From positions 1-49,702 of the forward strand of contig CALDUE010000018.1 of assembly GCA_937923485.1 (NCBI GenBank): a stretch of 49,702 nucleotides of DNA, written 5' to 3'. Origin of the DNA: an uncultured Saprospiraceae bacterium. Its GTDB lineage: Bacteria > Bacteroidota > Bacteroidia > Chitinophagales > Saprospiraceae. Each line of letters begins with the position of its first letter. The first letter of the stretch is position 1. Position numbers and translations under genes: made by a program. Positions 33,119-40,856 of the stretch are shown here, in pieces. The notes under the pieces were generated by a model, which searched no databases, was not told the origin of the DNA, and worked only from the letters and a program-made list of their open reading frames with translations.

Positions 33119-34676
33119 GCTGAGTGCCTTGCACTGCTTTTATCGCTTCCTCCACAAAAGGGTCACGTAGCAACCGCATGCGCTCGGCAGCTTCGACGCC
33201 GTCTATTTTCTGCTTTAACGCAACGGCTAATTCTTCAGCTAACTCATCTCGATAATAGTCCCACTGGTCATCGTTGAGCGGCTGCTCATTCGCAGCGAGG
33301 TATTCTCTAAACTCGGAAAGTAATGTTTCCAAAGAAGAAGGCGAAGCGTGGTCTTCTACATCCTCGAAAATGAATTGCTTGAGTAGCCGATTGGCATCAA
33401 AAAAATTAGGCTCGTTGATACGTTGCGAACCCATCACTTCCACATCTGGAGATATCCCTCCCCCACTGAATACAGATCGTCCAGATGCAGTCACAAACTG
33501 TTTTGGCGCAAGCTGACTCAAACTATCATAGCCTGCACGATAAGCACCTAGATCTGCATAGTCTCGTTGTATGGAGCGGCCAGATGGGGTAAAATATCGC
33601 GCAACTGTGATGTGGAGTGCGCCTCCGTTCTTCAATGGGTAGAGTTCTTGGACAAGACCTTTTCCAAAGGAGCGTTGACCTACAATCATTCCACGGTCCC
33701 AGTCCTGCACTGCGCCCGCAAGAATTTCACTTGCCGAAGCTGTACCGCCATCGATAATTACGGCTACATTTTCGACATTGAAGAAAACACGTCCCGAAGC
33801 GTTGTAGTCTTTGCGCGGACTGTGTTCCCCTTCTGTGTAGACGAGCAGACGACCTTCATCTGGGAAAAGTTGGCTCAACACATTGACCGCCTCTTGTAGA
33901 TAGCCACCGCTGTTGCCACGAAGATCTATAATGAGGTGGCTCGCAGCGGAGTCTTGAACGAGTCGCTCTACCTGCCGCATAAATTGCTGGTAAGTATCCG
34001 TTGCGAATTGCTGGATGCGGATATATGCGATATCGTTCTCGAGAATTAGGCCCTCACCAACAGAAGGGATGGTCACTTCTCGCAGAGACAGGCTCACGGG
34101 CAAAAGTGCTCCTTGTCCTGGCCTGAATAGCTGTACTTGCACTGCTCCTTCAGGGAGTGATTTGAGAATAGTCTTTACTCTATCGAGCGAAAATCCTCGA
34201 CCGCTCACTACTGAATCGGCTATGGAGATGATCCGGTCAGACGGCAATATTCCAGCTTCTTCTGCTGGGCTATCAGGGAGAGCATTTAGGATCGTAACAC
34301 TATCACGAATCATAAGTACATCGACGCCGATTCCGGTTGCTGTCCCATTTAGTTGGTTTCTGTGGGCTACCAGCTTTGAAGGAGAGATGTAAGTCGAATG
34401 AGGGTCGAGCTCTGCAAGAAGGTTATTGATTGCACCGTCTATGATTGCTTCACGATCTACCTCATCCACATATTTGGCTTCGATGTACCGAAGAATTTCT
34501 TCGATTGAACCGATGCCATAGCTGTTTGAGGCTTCTTCATCGACTTCTGTAATTTCAACCGCAGGACTTGTCGACTGCTCCAATGTCACCCCAATTAGCA
34601 ATCCAACGACCAGAAGTCCAGCCCCTGCAAGCGGTAACCAGATAAACCAAGAAGGACGTTTTGAGGCTTTGTACAT
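33096..34676 (-). CDS. C-terminal processing protease, S41 family (CtpA/Prc-like)
   Basis: A 526-residue periplasmic protease anchored by one N-terminal membrane helix (about 12-32). A helical N-region (IEEILRYIEAKYVDE, LDPHSTYI) precedes a PDZ domain (about 110-190, TATGIGVDVLM, DSPAEEAGILPSDRI) and the S41 core: LIIDLRGNSGGYLQEAV, nucleophile S314 in GTASASEILAGA and general base K339 in GQRSFGKGLVQ, 25 residues apart as in Prc. It cleaves exported proteins near their C-termini. It is divergent from the CARDB-like gene. A GTTTTGGCGCAAGC copy lies at 33500. Confidence 0.93.
   Translation of the reverse strand: MYKASKRPSWFIWLPLAGAGLLVVGLLIGVTLEQSTSPAVEITEVDEEASNSYGIGSIEEILRYIEAKYVDEVDREAIIDGAINNLLAELDPHSTYISPSKLVAHRNQLNGTATGIGVDVLMIRDSVTILNALPDSPAEEAGILPSDRIISIADSVVSGRGFSLDRVKTILKSLPEGAVQVQLFRPGQGALLPVSLSLREVTIPSVGEGLILENDIAYIRIQQFATDTYQQFMRQVERLVQDSAASHLIIDLRGNSGGYLQEAVNVLSQLFPDEGRLLVYTEGEHSPRKDYNASGRVFFNVENVAVIIDGGTASASEILAGAVQDWDRGMIVGQRSFGKGLVQELYPLKNGGALHITVARYFTPSGRSIQRDYADLGAYRAGYDSLSQLAPKQFVTASGRSVFSGGGISPDVEVMGSQRINEPNFFDANRLLKQFIFEDVEDHASPSSLETLLSEFREYLAANEQPLNDDQWDYYRDELAEELAVALKQKIDGVEAAERMRLLRDPFVEEAIKAVQGTQLIARQLR
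33500..33513 (+). repeat. GNAA-hairpin element, GTTTTGGCGCAAGC
   Basis: GCAA-loop variant in the S41 protease gene, antisense. Confidence 0.75.
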
Positions 34677-34799
34677 AAATGGATTGCTAAGGAAAAGGCA
34701 AATATGCGGAACAGCGGACTACTTAAGTACGTAATATCTGGCTCTTGAGTGAGGTTTTACTCTTTGCATGGCTTGGTTATTGACGCCAAAAAAGTACGT

Positions 34800-35711
34800 A
34801 TGGTGTTTCGCCGGACAAGTTTGGTTATCCTTTTAGCAGTGCTGGCACTAGGCTTGGCGCAAGCTAGTACTGTGCAAGGGGACACCTTGATGCCCAGTAG
34901 CATTGACTATGCGGGCTACCGAGTTTACATTCGTAAAGTTACTGTTCTCAAACAAAAGGGGAAAGAATTTTTGCTCGGCATGGAGGTGGTAAACACGGGC
35001 AAACGTCCCATTTCATTCGGTCCAGGCTTCCCCGCGCGTTTCTTGCAAACTCGTTTTGACGAAAGTCTAGGTGAATCGGGTTTGCTACCATTAGGTCTTC
35101 AGATTCGAGAAGGAATATTGAATTCTCGAGAGACCTTAGAAGTCGGCGATTGGAAAACTGGAGTCGAATTATTGGTGCGTTCCGATGTTGAGATTAAGCA
35201 TGATGAGCTGACAAAGGACGACTTCGATCGTGTTCAAACTGCTATCAAGCGCAAAAAATCACCTAGCCCTACTGTGCAGCCAAATGAAAATCAGTCTACT
35301 TCCGCCAAAACCCAACAAGACTGTATTGATCTGACACTATCCGAAGTGAAGATCTTGCAGGAGAATAAAAAAATAGCGACGGTTCAGCTTACCATTTCAA
35401 ATTCAGGTTCGAAGGATTTTCCTTTGAAAGAAATTAACGAAGGTCTTAGCCTAACGCTGTTCGTCAGTGGTTCGCCTCGCATTTCGAGTTCATCGAAGAA
35501 AATCAAGCAAATTAACCTTGCCGAACTTCTGTCCACGCAAGGCAAGCTAGCGCTCGCGCCTGGAGAAAACATTGCCTTAGTCGAGCGGGTGAGCGTTACA
35601 GATGCGACCCGCTACACTGCCGTAATGATTGCTCAGCTAGACAGCGGACAAGTTGTATCAGAGTGTAGCGAGACCAACAATGAAGGCCATGTGCTGCTTT
35701 TCGAAAACTAG
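34800..35711 (+). CDS. Exported protein with two CARDB-like domains
   Basis: From the ATG at 34800, 303 residues with a signal peptide (MVFRRTSLVILLAVLALGLAQA). Two Ig-like domains follow: the first about 40-150 (FLLGMEVVNTGKRPISFG), the second about 195-303 (CIDLTLSEVKILQENKKIATVQLTISNSG, then LAPGENIALVERVSV and CSETNNEGHV). The second has the CARDB pattern of adhesion-type domains, including the C-xETNN end. A charged linker separates them. An upstream GTG (34749) is open but would bury the signal peptide. It overlaps the convergent GAPDH gene by 4 bases. Function unknown. Confidence 0.7.
   Translation: MVFRRTSLVILLAVLALGLAQASTVQGDTLMPSSIDYAGYRVYIRKVTVLKQKGKEFLLGMEVVNTGKRPISFGPGFPARFLQTRFDESLGESGLLPLGLQIREGILNSRETLEVGDWKTGVELLVRSDVEIKHDELTKDDFDRVQTAIKRKKSPSPTVQPNENQSTSAKTQQDCIDLTLSEVKILQENKKIATVQLTISNSGSKDFPLKEINEGLSLTLFVSGSPRISSSSKKIKQINLAELLSTQGKLALAPGENIALVERVSVTDATRYTAVMIAQLDSGQVVSECSETNNEGHVLLFEN
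35053..35066 (+). repeat. GNAA-hairpin element, GTTTTGACGAAAGT
   Basis: A-T pair variant in the CARDB-like gene, sense. Confidence 0.7.
35298..35311 (-). repeat. GNAA-hairpin element, GTTTTGGCGGAAGT
   Basis: GGAA loop with a G-T closing pair in the CARDB-like gene, antisense; reads SAKT. Confidence 0.55.
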
Positions 35712-37195
35712 ATGAAGCGCTTTCGGTGAACGCCTGCCATGTATTTCGCTAGGCGCATCACTTGACAAGAGTATCCAAATTCATTGTCATACCAAGCATA
35801 AACTGAAAGCCCAAATCCGTCGGTACTTACCCGAGTGGAAGGAGCGTCAAACACGCAAGTGGAATCTTCGCCAACTATGCTAGAACTGACATATTCTTGC
35901 GAGTCACTGTAGCGAATTTGCTCGCAAAGTGGTCCGTTGAGACTAGCTCTTCGAACGATTTCATTGACTTCATCACGGTTCACCTTGCGGCTAGTGGTGA
36001 TGTTCATAATTACAAGACTGCCGTTAGGAACAGGTACGCGGACCGCATTACCAGTAAGCTTTCCTTCCAAGCTTGGAATAACCTTTACCACTGCTTTTGC
36101 AGCCCCAGTAGAAGTGACCACCATGTTGAGTGGGGCCGATCTTCCTCTACGTGGTTTTCGATGGAAGTTGTCGAGCAAGTTTTGATCGCTTGTGTATGCA
36201 TGGATTGTCTCGATGTGCGCACGCTCAATGCCGAGTTCGCTGTCGAGCACTTGCATAAGTGGTGCAACGGCATTGGTTGTACAAGAGGCAGCAGACGCCA
36301 AGCGAACTTGTTCCCAATTGTACTTCTCGTGGTTGATGCCCACAACGATGTTTGGCACCTCGTCTCCAGGTGCGGTGAGTAGCACGGATTGAATACCAGG
36401 TCTTAAGTGACGCTCCAATCCAGCCCGATCGCGCCAAACACCTGTATTGTCAATTAGCAGGGCGTCTTTAATGCCAAATGAATTGTAGTCCAACTCTTCT
36501 GGCTTATTGGCAAAAATCACTGGGATGTGATTGCCGTTAATTATGAAACCTTCTGAATCGGCAGAGACCTCTGCCATGCCTGCAAATTCACCGTGAATAC
36601 TATCTGTCTTTAGTAGCGAGATGCGCTTGCTCAATTCAAGGTGCCGATCGTCCAGTTTTGCGCGAAGCACAATTGCTCTGAGACGAAGTTGATTTCCTCT
36701 ACCTGTCTGCTCAACTAACAAACGAGTCAGCGCCCTTCCAATTCGACCAAAACCGTAGAGAACTACATCGCAACCACTATCTTCATTGGGTTGAGTAAGC
36801 TCTTCTGTGGAAGAAAAGCCTTTTAAGCGATCGCTTACAAAAGCATCGATGTTTTCAAAGGAATGCGACTCGGCAAGCCACTCAGTAGCAAGTCGACCAA
36901 GGTCCACTTTGCATGCACCGATGTCTTCAATTTGAGCGACGGAATACGCAATGCTTAGCGTTAGTTCAATGTGGATGGGGCGAGACGAATAAGAATGACC
37001 ATCCTCATGTGCCCTGAGTATTTCGCTGGGACGCGTGTCGTAAATCTGGTGGCGGAATAGGGTCAAGTCTATTCCTCTGTCAAATCTAAGTTCACCAACA
37101 ACTTGTAAAAGGTCGAGTGCTGTTTTTTCTCGTTCACGCCAGCGCGCAAGTTCGAGGTTGCGCATTTGACGTAGTTCGGAGGATTTGCTTTCCAT
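35708..37195 (-). CDS. Long-form glyceraldehyde-3-phosphate dehydrogenase
   Basis: A 495-residue GAPDH. It oxidises glyceraldehyde-3-phosphate to 1,3-bisphosphoglycerate with NAD(P). The NAD domain starts at about residue 142 (VVLYGFGRIGRALTRLL). The catalytic cysteine is C305 in SAASCTTNAVAP, and the helper histidine is in ETIHAYTSDQ. YAWYDNEFGYS ends the protein. The first 140 residues are an extension of helices (LELARWREREKTALDLLQV) absent from the classical 335-residue enzyme but seen in a long GAPDH group of Bacteroidota and some proteobacteria. Whether it is glycolytic or gluconeogenic cannot be decided from sequence. The start is the ATG at 37195. Confidence 0.9.
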   Translation of the reverse strand: MESKSSELRQMRNLELARWREREKTALDLLQVVGELRFDRGIDLTLFRHQIYDTRPSEILRAHEDGHSYSSRPIHIELTLSIAYSVAQIEDIGACKVDLGRLATEWLAESHSFENIDAFVSDRLKGFSSTEELTQPNEDSGCDVVLYGFGRIGRALTRLLVEQTGRGNQLRLRAIVLRAKLDDRHLELSKRISLLKTDSIHGEFAGMAEVSADSEGFIINGNHIPVIFANKPEELDYNSFGIKDALLIDNTGVWRDRAGLERHLRPGIQSVLLTAPGDEVPNIVVGINHEKYNWEQVRLASAASCTTNAVAPLMQVLDSELGIERAHIETIHAYTSDQNLLDNFHRKPRRGRSAPLNMVVTSTGAAKAVVKVIPSLEGKLTGNAVRVPVPNGSLVIMNITTSRKVNRDEVNEIVRRASLNGPLCEQIRYSDSQEYVSSSIVGEDSTCVFDAPSTRVSTDGFGLSVYAWYDNEFGYSCQVMRLAKYMAGVHRKRFI

Positions 37196-37235
37196 ATTGG
37201 GCTCAAGGTAAAGTAGTCGGTGCTTCAAAATAACG

Positions 37236-37272
37236 AAAAATGCCCTGCATCCAGTGTTAGGCTGCAGGGCAT
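37236..37272 (-). terminator. Intrinsic terminator of the sigma factor gene
   Basis: Inverted repeat ATGCCCTGCA / TGCAGGGCAT with a 13-base loop region; on the minus strand it is followed by TTTTT. It lies about 50 bases beyond the rpoD stop and upstream of the GAPDH start, so the two genes are separate transcription units. Confidence 0.8.
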
Positions 37273-37322
37273 CTTAGATATTGTAATTACACAAAAACTA
37301 TGCTAGTAGGTGTGAAAATTAC

Positions 37323-38192
37323 TTAAGCGCCAAGATAATTCTTGAGCAACTTGCTCTTATTTTGAGTACGAAGCTTGTTAATCGCCTTGTCCTTGATTTG
37401 ACGAACACGCTCACGTGTAAGGCCGAAACGCTCTCCGATATCTTCAAGAGACATTGGGTGAGGCACTCCAATGCCATAGTAGAGCTTGACCACGTCAGCT
37501 TGACGATCAGTGAGTGTTCCTAAAGAACGCTCGATTTCACGGCTGAGGCTTTCTCCATACTCGAGGTGGCGATCTGTACTCAAGTTATTCTTGTCATCAA
37601 GAACATCAAGTAGCGAGTTGTCTTCTCCTTCAACGAATGGTGCATCCATGGATACATGGCGGGCTGCAACACTTAGTGTTGTTTCTACTTCTGAAGTAGG
37701 AATGTTGAGCATTTCTGCGAGCTCATCGCTTGAAGGCTCACGCTCGTACTCTTGCTCTAGCTCGCTAAAGGCTTTGTTGATCTTGTTGAGTGAACCGACC
37801 TTGTTGAGTGGAAGACGTACGATACGACTTTGCTCTGCAAGTGCTTGAAGGATAGATTGTCGAATCCACCATACTGCATAGGAGATGAATTTGAATCCAC
37901 GGGTTTCATCAAAGCGCTGAGCGGCTTTGATGAGACCGAGGTTACCCTCATTGATTAAATCAGAGAGACTGAGTCCTTGATTTTGGTATTGCTTTGCAAC
38001 AGATACGACGAAACGTAAGTTCGCTTTCGTCAACTGCTCGAGGGCTGATTGGTCACCACGCTTAATTGCTTGAGCAAGGCTGACTTCTTCTTCGGGGGTA
38101 AGTAGATCTACTTTTCCAATTTCTTGAAGATACTTTTCGAGAGATTGACTTTCTCGATTTGTGATCGACTTGGTAATTTTAAGTTGTCTCAT
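37323..38192 (-). CDS. rpoD: Primary RNA polymerase sigma factor (sigma-70 family)
   Basis: A 289-residue sigma factor of the Bacteroidota primary type: region 1.2 ([20 protein letters not shown]) at once after a short N-terminus, no region 1.1; region 2 with [38 protein letters not shown] and the -10 reading [15 protein letters not shown]; region 3; and region 4 with [16 protein letters not shown] and the helix-turn-helix [18 protein letters not shown]. It directs housekeeping transcription from TTG / TAnnTTTG promoters. A likely promoter lies almost 200 bases upstream (38385-38415), leaving a long untranslated leader. Confidence 0.97.
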   Translation of the reverse strand: MRQLKITKSITNRESQSLEKYLQEIGKVDLLTPEEEVSLAQAIKRGDQSALEQLTKANLRFVVSVAKQYQNQGLSLSDLINEGNLGLIKAAQRFDETRGFKFISYAVWWIRQSILQALAEQSRIVRLPLNKVGSLNKINKAFSELEQEYEREPSSDELAEMLNIPTSEVETTLSVAARHVSMDAPFVEGEDNSLLDVLDDKNNLSTDRHLEYGESLSREIERSLGTLTDRQADVVKLYYGIGVPHPMSLEDIGERFGLTRERVRQIKDKAINKLRTQNKSKLLKNYLGA

Positions 38193-38649
38193 TCAGGAGT
38201 TTTGGCTGGTGTAAGAGCGTAAAGTCACGATCCATTGCTGCAATCAGACTATACGTATGGCAGAGAACGCCTATTGGCATTCAAAGTTTTGGGAGGTGAA
38301 GCGTTTCAGAGTTTGGAAGCAACTGATCGTTGAACAGAACTTTTAGAGGGATAACAGTCCTTTCGCGATTTCTCAATTGAGTTACAAAGGTACCCGCATC
38401 CGCGATGCCGATCAAGGGCCGACAATGTAAATCAACGAGACAGGGTACTTGAGTCATGTGCGGGGGCATAGTTAGATGCATGCGTTAAATCTCTAATTCA
38501 TACCGTTGCCTAAAAGTTCCCCAACTTTTGGAAAAACCGGCACATTGGCTTTAATTGCCACTCTGATATGTCCATATTGTCAAAAAAAATGACTTATATG
38601 CGCTTTCATTACGGCTAGAAGACTTTCTTACGGCCCAACATCCAAGCTT
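38193..38649. other. Intergenic region between divergent rpoD and START-like genes
   Basis: It holds 457 bases without a convincing gene. It contains the rpoD promoter (38385-38415) and therefore a leader of about 190 bases. The right half must hold the promoter of the START-like gene, but I see no clear TAnnTTTG box there. A minus-strand frame of 66 codons at 38281-38481 has no coding character. Confidence 0.5.
38385..38415 (-). promoter_or_regulatory. Putative rpoD promoter
   Basis: On the minus strand: TTG, 20 bases, TACCTTTG, matching the Bacteroidota consensus and the rplS promoter. The -7 box ends 192 bases before the rpoD ATG. Confidence 0.6.
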
Positions 38650-39030
38650 ATGCCCCGAGTAAAAATCCAATTAGAAGAACTTTTCAAGAGCTCACCGAGA
38701 ATGCTATATCAGTTTATCACTGATCCAGCCTGCTTAGTTCGATGGTTCTGCGATGAGGCAGATTTAGAAGCAGATCGCTATGAGTTCGTTTGGGACGGCC
38801 ACCCAGAAATGGCTACACTCGACGAAACAGAAGAAGATGCGCGTATCCGCTTCAAATGGGATGATGCTGATGATCCTGAAGAATATCTTGAATTTAAGAT
38901 GTACAAGGCTGGTGTTACAGACCAGACTGTACTAGAAGTTCACGATTTCTGTGACGATGACGAGATTAGTGATTCTGAAACGCTATGGAAAAATCAGCTA
39001 AAACGCCTGAAGCAAGAAATTGGCGGCTAA
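38650..39030 (+). CDS. START-like domain protein
   Basis: A 126-residue cytoplasmic protein of the helix-grip (SRPBCC/START_2) type conserved in Bacteroidota. It opens with KIQLEELFKSSPRMLYQFITDP and CLVRWFCDEADL, continues with ARIRFKWDDADDPEEYLEFKMY and LEVHDFCDDDE, and ends in a helix (LWKNQLKRLKQEIGG). The protein is very acidic. These proteins have a hydrophobic pocket but no known ligand. It stands alone, divergent from rpoD and convergent with the ferredoxin gene. Confidence 0.85.
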   Translation: MPRVKIQLEELFKSSPRMLYQFITDPACLVRWFCDEADLEADRYEFVWDGHPEMATLDETEEDARIRFKWDDADDPEEYLEFKMYKAGVTDQTVLEVHDFCDDDEISDSETLWKNQLKRLKQEIGG

Positions 39031-39097
39031 GTTTTTTTTTCGCTCCCGCTGCTTGATTTACACATCTAATTTTTCCTGTGAAGAGGTTTTCTGACCA

Positions 39098-39415
39098 TTA
39101 CACAGGTGCTAGCCGGACCACTAGTCCTTCAAGCTTGTCTTCTAATTGTATTTGACAACCGAGCCGGCTGTGGTCTTCGACGTGAAAGGCTTGGTCAAGC
39201 ATGTCTTCTTCGTCTTCTGACATTTCATCAAGTTCGTGATCACTCTCTATGTACATGTGACAGCTTGCGCAGAGCGCCATGCCGCCACAAGTACCTTCCA
39301 CGGGGAGATCACTCGCCTTGCATAGCTCCATCATGTTGAGTGACATGTCTGTAGGAGCTTCTATTTCGTGCTTTCCACCGTCACGGTCGATAACAGTGAT
39401 GTTGATATCTGCCAT
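39098..39415 (-). CDS. 2Fe-2S ferredoxin (adrenodoxin type)
   Basis: A 105-residue electron carrier. The cluster ligands are C43, C49, C52 and C87 in GTCGGMALCASCHMYI and RLGCQIQL, the spacing of adrenodoxin/ISC-type ferredoxins. The acidic segment ESDHELDEMSEDEEDML, between ligands, is the usual partner-docking helix. It lies 16 bases after the enoyl-CoA hydratase gene on the same strand, so they may be cotranscribed, although no functional link is evident. Confidence 0.93.
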   Translation of the reverse strand: MADINITVIDRDGGKHEIEAPTDMSLNMMELCKASDLPVEGTCGGMALCASCHMYIESDHELDEMSEDEEDMLDQAFHVEDHSRLGCQIQLEDKLEGLVVRLAPV

Positions 39416-39431
39416 ATTGATCTATTAGCGC

Positions 39432-40217
39432 TTAGCGGCCAACAAAGTTCGCTGCACGTTTTTCGACAAAGGCTGTTGCACCTTCCCGAAAATCTTCGGT
39501 ATTGCAGCATTTACCGAAGTTATGGACCTCGGCAGCGTACCCATCCATGGTGCAATCAGCGAAGGCGTGCACGCTTTCTATCACTCCAGCAATCGCTATT
39601 GGAGCTTTGGTCTCAATTTTGGCGAGAATCTCTTTTGCCTTAGCGACTTCTTCTCCTTGAGGGACGACATGATTTACGAGTCCCAATCGACCTGCTTCTT
39701 CGGCACCGATCATGTCAGCGGTGAGCAGTAGCTCAATTGCTTTGGTGCGTCCAATCAATTCGACAAGGCGCTGTGTTCCGCCGTATCCTGGGATCAACCC
39801 GAGGTTCACTTCGGGTTGACCGAAACGCGCACGTTCGCCTGCTATCCGCATGTGACAAGCCATAGCGAGTTCGCACCCAGCGCCTAGTGCATAACCTTGG
39901 ATTGCTGCAATCACAGGTACGTTACAGCGCTCGATGGCCATGAAAATATTTTGCCCTTTTTCGCTCATTTCCCTGCCTTGGTTGCCGGTCAGTGAGAGAA
40001 ATTCTTTGATATCGGCTCCTGCAACGAAGCTTTTCTCGCCAGCACCTTTGAGGATTACTCCTCTCAAGCCTTCCATCTCCTTGAGATCTTTGTTGAAGAG
40101 CTGTCCGAGTTCGCTCATGACCGTCACGTTGATGGCATTGAGGGCTTCTGGACGGTTGATGGTGACGATGAGGGTGTTTCCTTCTCGTTCGGTTAGTAGT
40201 GATTGATATTCAGGCAT
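39432..40217 (-). CDS. Enoyl-CoA hydratase/isomerase family protein
   Basis: From the ATG at 40217, 261 residues of the crotonase fold: NRPEALNAINVTVMSEL, the oxyanion-hole block KSFVAGADIKEF, IAAIQGYALGAGCELAMACHMRIA with ARFGQPEVNLGLIPGYGGTQRL, containing the two glutamates expected for hydratase activity, and a C-terminal EGATAFVEKRAANFVGR. It most likely hydrates short-chain enoyl-CoA in beta-oxidation. No other fatty-acid gene is nearby. Confidence 0.93.
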   Translation of the reverse strand: MPEYQSLLTEREGNTLIVTINRPEALNAINVTVMSELGQLFNKDLKEMEGLRGVILKGAGEKSFVAGADIKEFLSLTGNQGREMSEKGQNIFMAIERCNVPVIAAIQGYALGAGCELAMACHMRIAGERARFGQPEVNLGLIPGYGGTQRLVELIGRTKAIELLLTADMIGAEEAGRLGLVNHVVPQGEEVAKAKEILAKIETKAPIAIAGVIESVHAFADCTMDGYAAEVHNFGKCCNTEDFREGATAFVEKRAANFVGR

Positions 40218-40277
40218 GGGGCGAAAGTACAAGGCTTGAGTAAAATTGGGGTGCTATTTTGGAAAGCGGGGATGTGG

Positions 40278-40475
40278 ACGAGACGTTTTTTGAAACGCCG
40301 AGTGCCCTTCGGGACTACGCAGAGGGGCTGAGACCGCAGAGTTCGTGACGCACAGTTAGGACGCGTGGGCCTTGAATAGCGCAGGCAACCAGCGGCTGAC
40401 GTGCTCTGCACGTGCTGGTTAGATAGATTTTAATTCTCGGCAAAGAGCGACTGCGTCGCTTGCTAAGAATGCAAA
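40278..40475. repeat. Non-coding hairpin-rich element, copy 1
   Basis: First copy of a roughly 197-base element. It starts ACGAGACGTTTT and includes a hairpin ACGTGC-TCT-GCACGT within an outer AACCAGC/GCTGGTT stem, and AGCGAC-TGC-GTCGCT. Positions 40357-40452 are identical to 40637-40732. No coding potential seen. Confidence 0.8.
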
Positions 40476-40560
40476 GAGCAAGCTCTAGAAATTGTCTGGT
40501 GGCATCCGAGCTCCGCTCAAGCCAGACTGAGAGTAATTTTTTAGAAATACAGGGAAGTAA
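40476..40560. other. Spacer with nested inverted repeats
   Basis: Between the two copies: AGAGC-AA-GCTCT, then GTCTGG ... CCAGAC enclosing GAGC-TCC-GCTC. The hairpin density is as high as in the flanking copies. Confidence 0.6.
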
Positions 40561-40756
40561 ACGAGACGTTTTGAACCGTAAAGCAACCTTCGGTTTACGC
40601 AAAAGAGCTAAGAACGCAAAGTTCGTGATGCACAGATAGGACGCGTGGGCCTTGAATAGCGCAGGCAACCAGCGGCTGACGTGCTCTGCACGTGCTGGTT
40701 AGATAGATTTTAATTCTCGGCAAAGAGCGACTTCGTCACTTGCTAAAAACGCAAAG
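40561..40756. repeat. Non-coding hairpin-rich element, copy 2
   Basis: Second copy, 280-283 bases after the first. The core of 96 bases is identical; the flanks have diverged, in places with both arms of a small hairpin changed (GCCC-TTC-GGG in copy 1, AACC-TTC-GGTT in copy 2). A third fragment, GGACGCGTGGGCC with its left flank, follows at 40756-40790. Confidence 0.8.
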
Positions 40757-40856
40757 TTCGTGACGCTCGAGTAGGACGCGTGGGCCTTTAATGGTGCTGC
40801 ATAAACCAAGAAGATCACGGCTTACTGGATCTAAATTTGCGCAGCGCCACAGGCCC

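Noticed and set aside
38281..38481. Minus-strand 66-codon frame upstream of rpoD
   Set aside because: It contains the TTG and TAnnTTTG boxes of the putative rpoD promoter and has no homologous look.
40193..40668. Minus-strand frames across the duplicated element
   Set aside because: Both repeat copies would have to encode different partial peptides; hairpins and repeats explain the sequence better than protein.
40278..40790. Insertion sequence or CRISPR
   Set aside because: No transposase frame, no terminal inverted repeats and no target duplication seen; only two and a half copies with no regular spacers.
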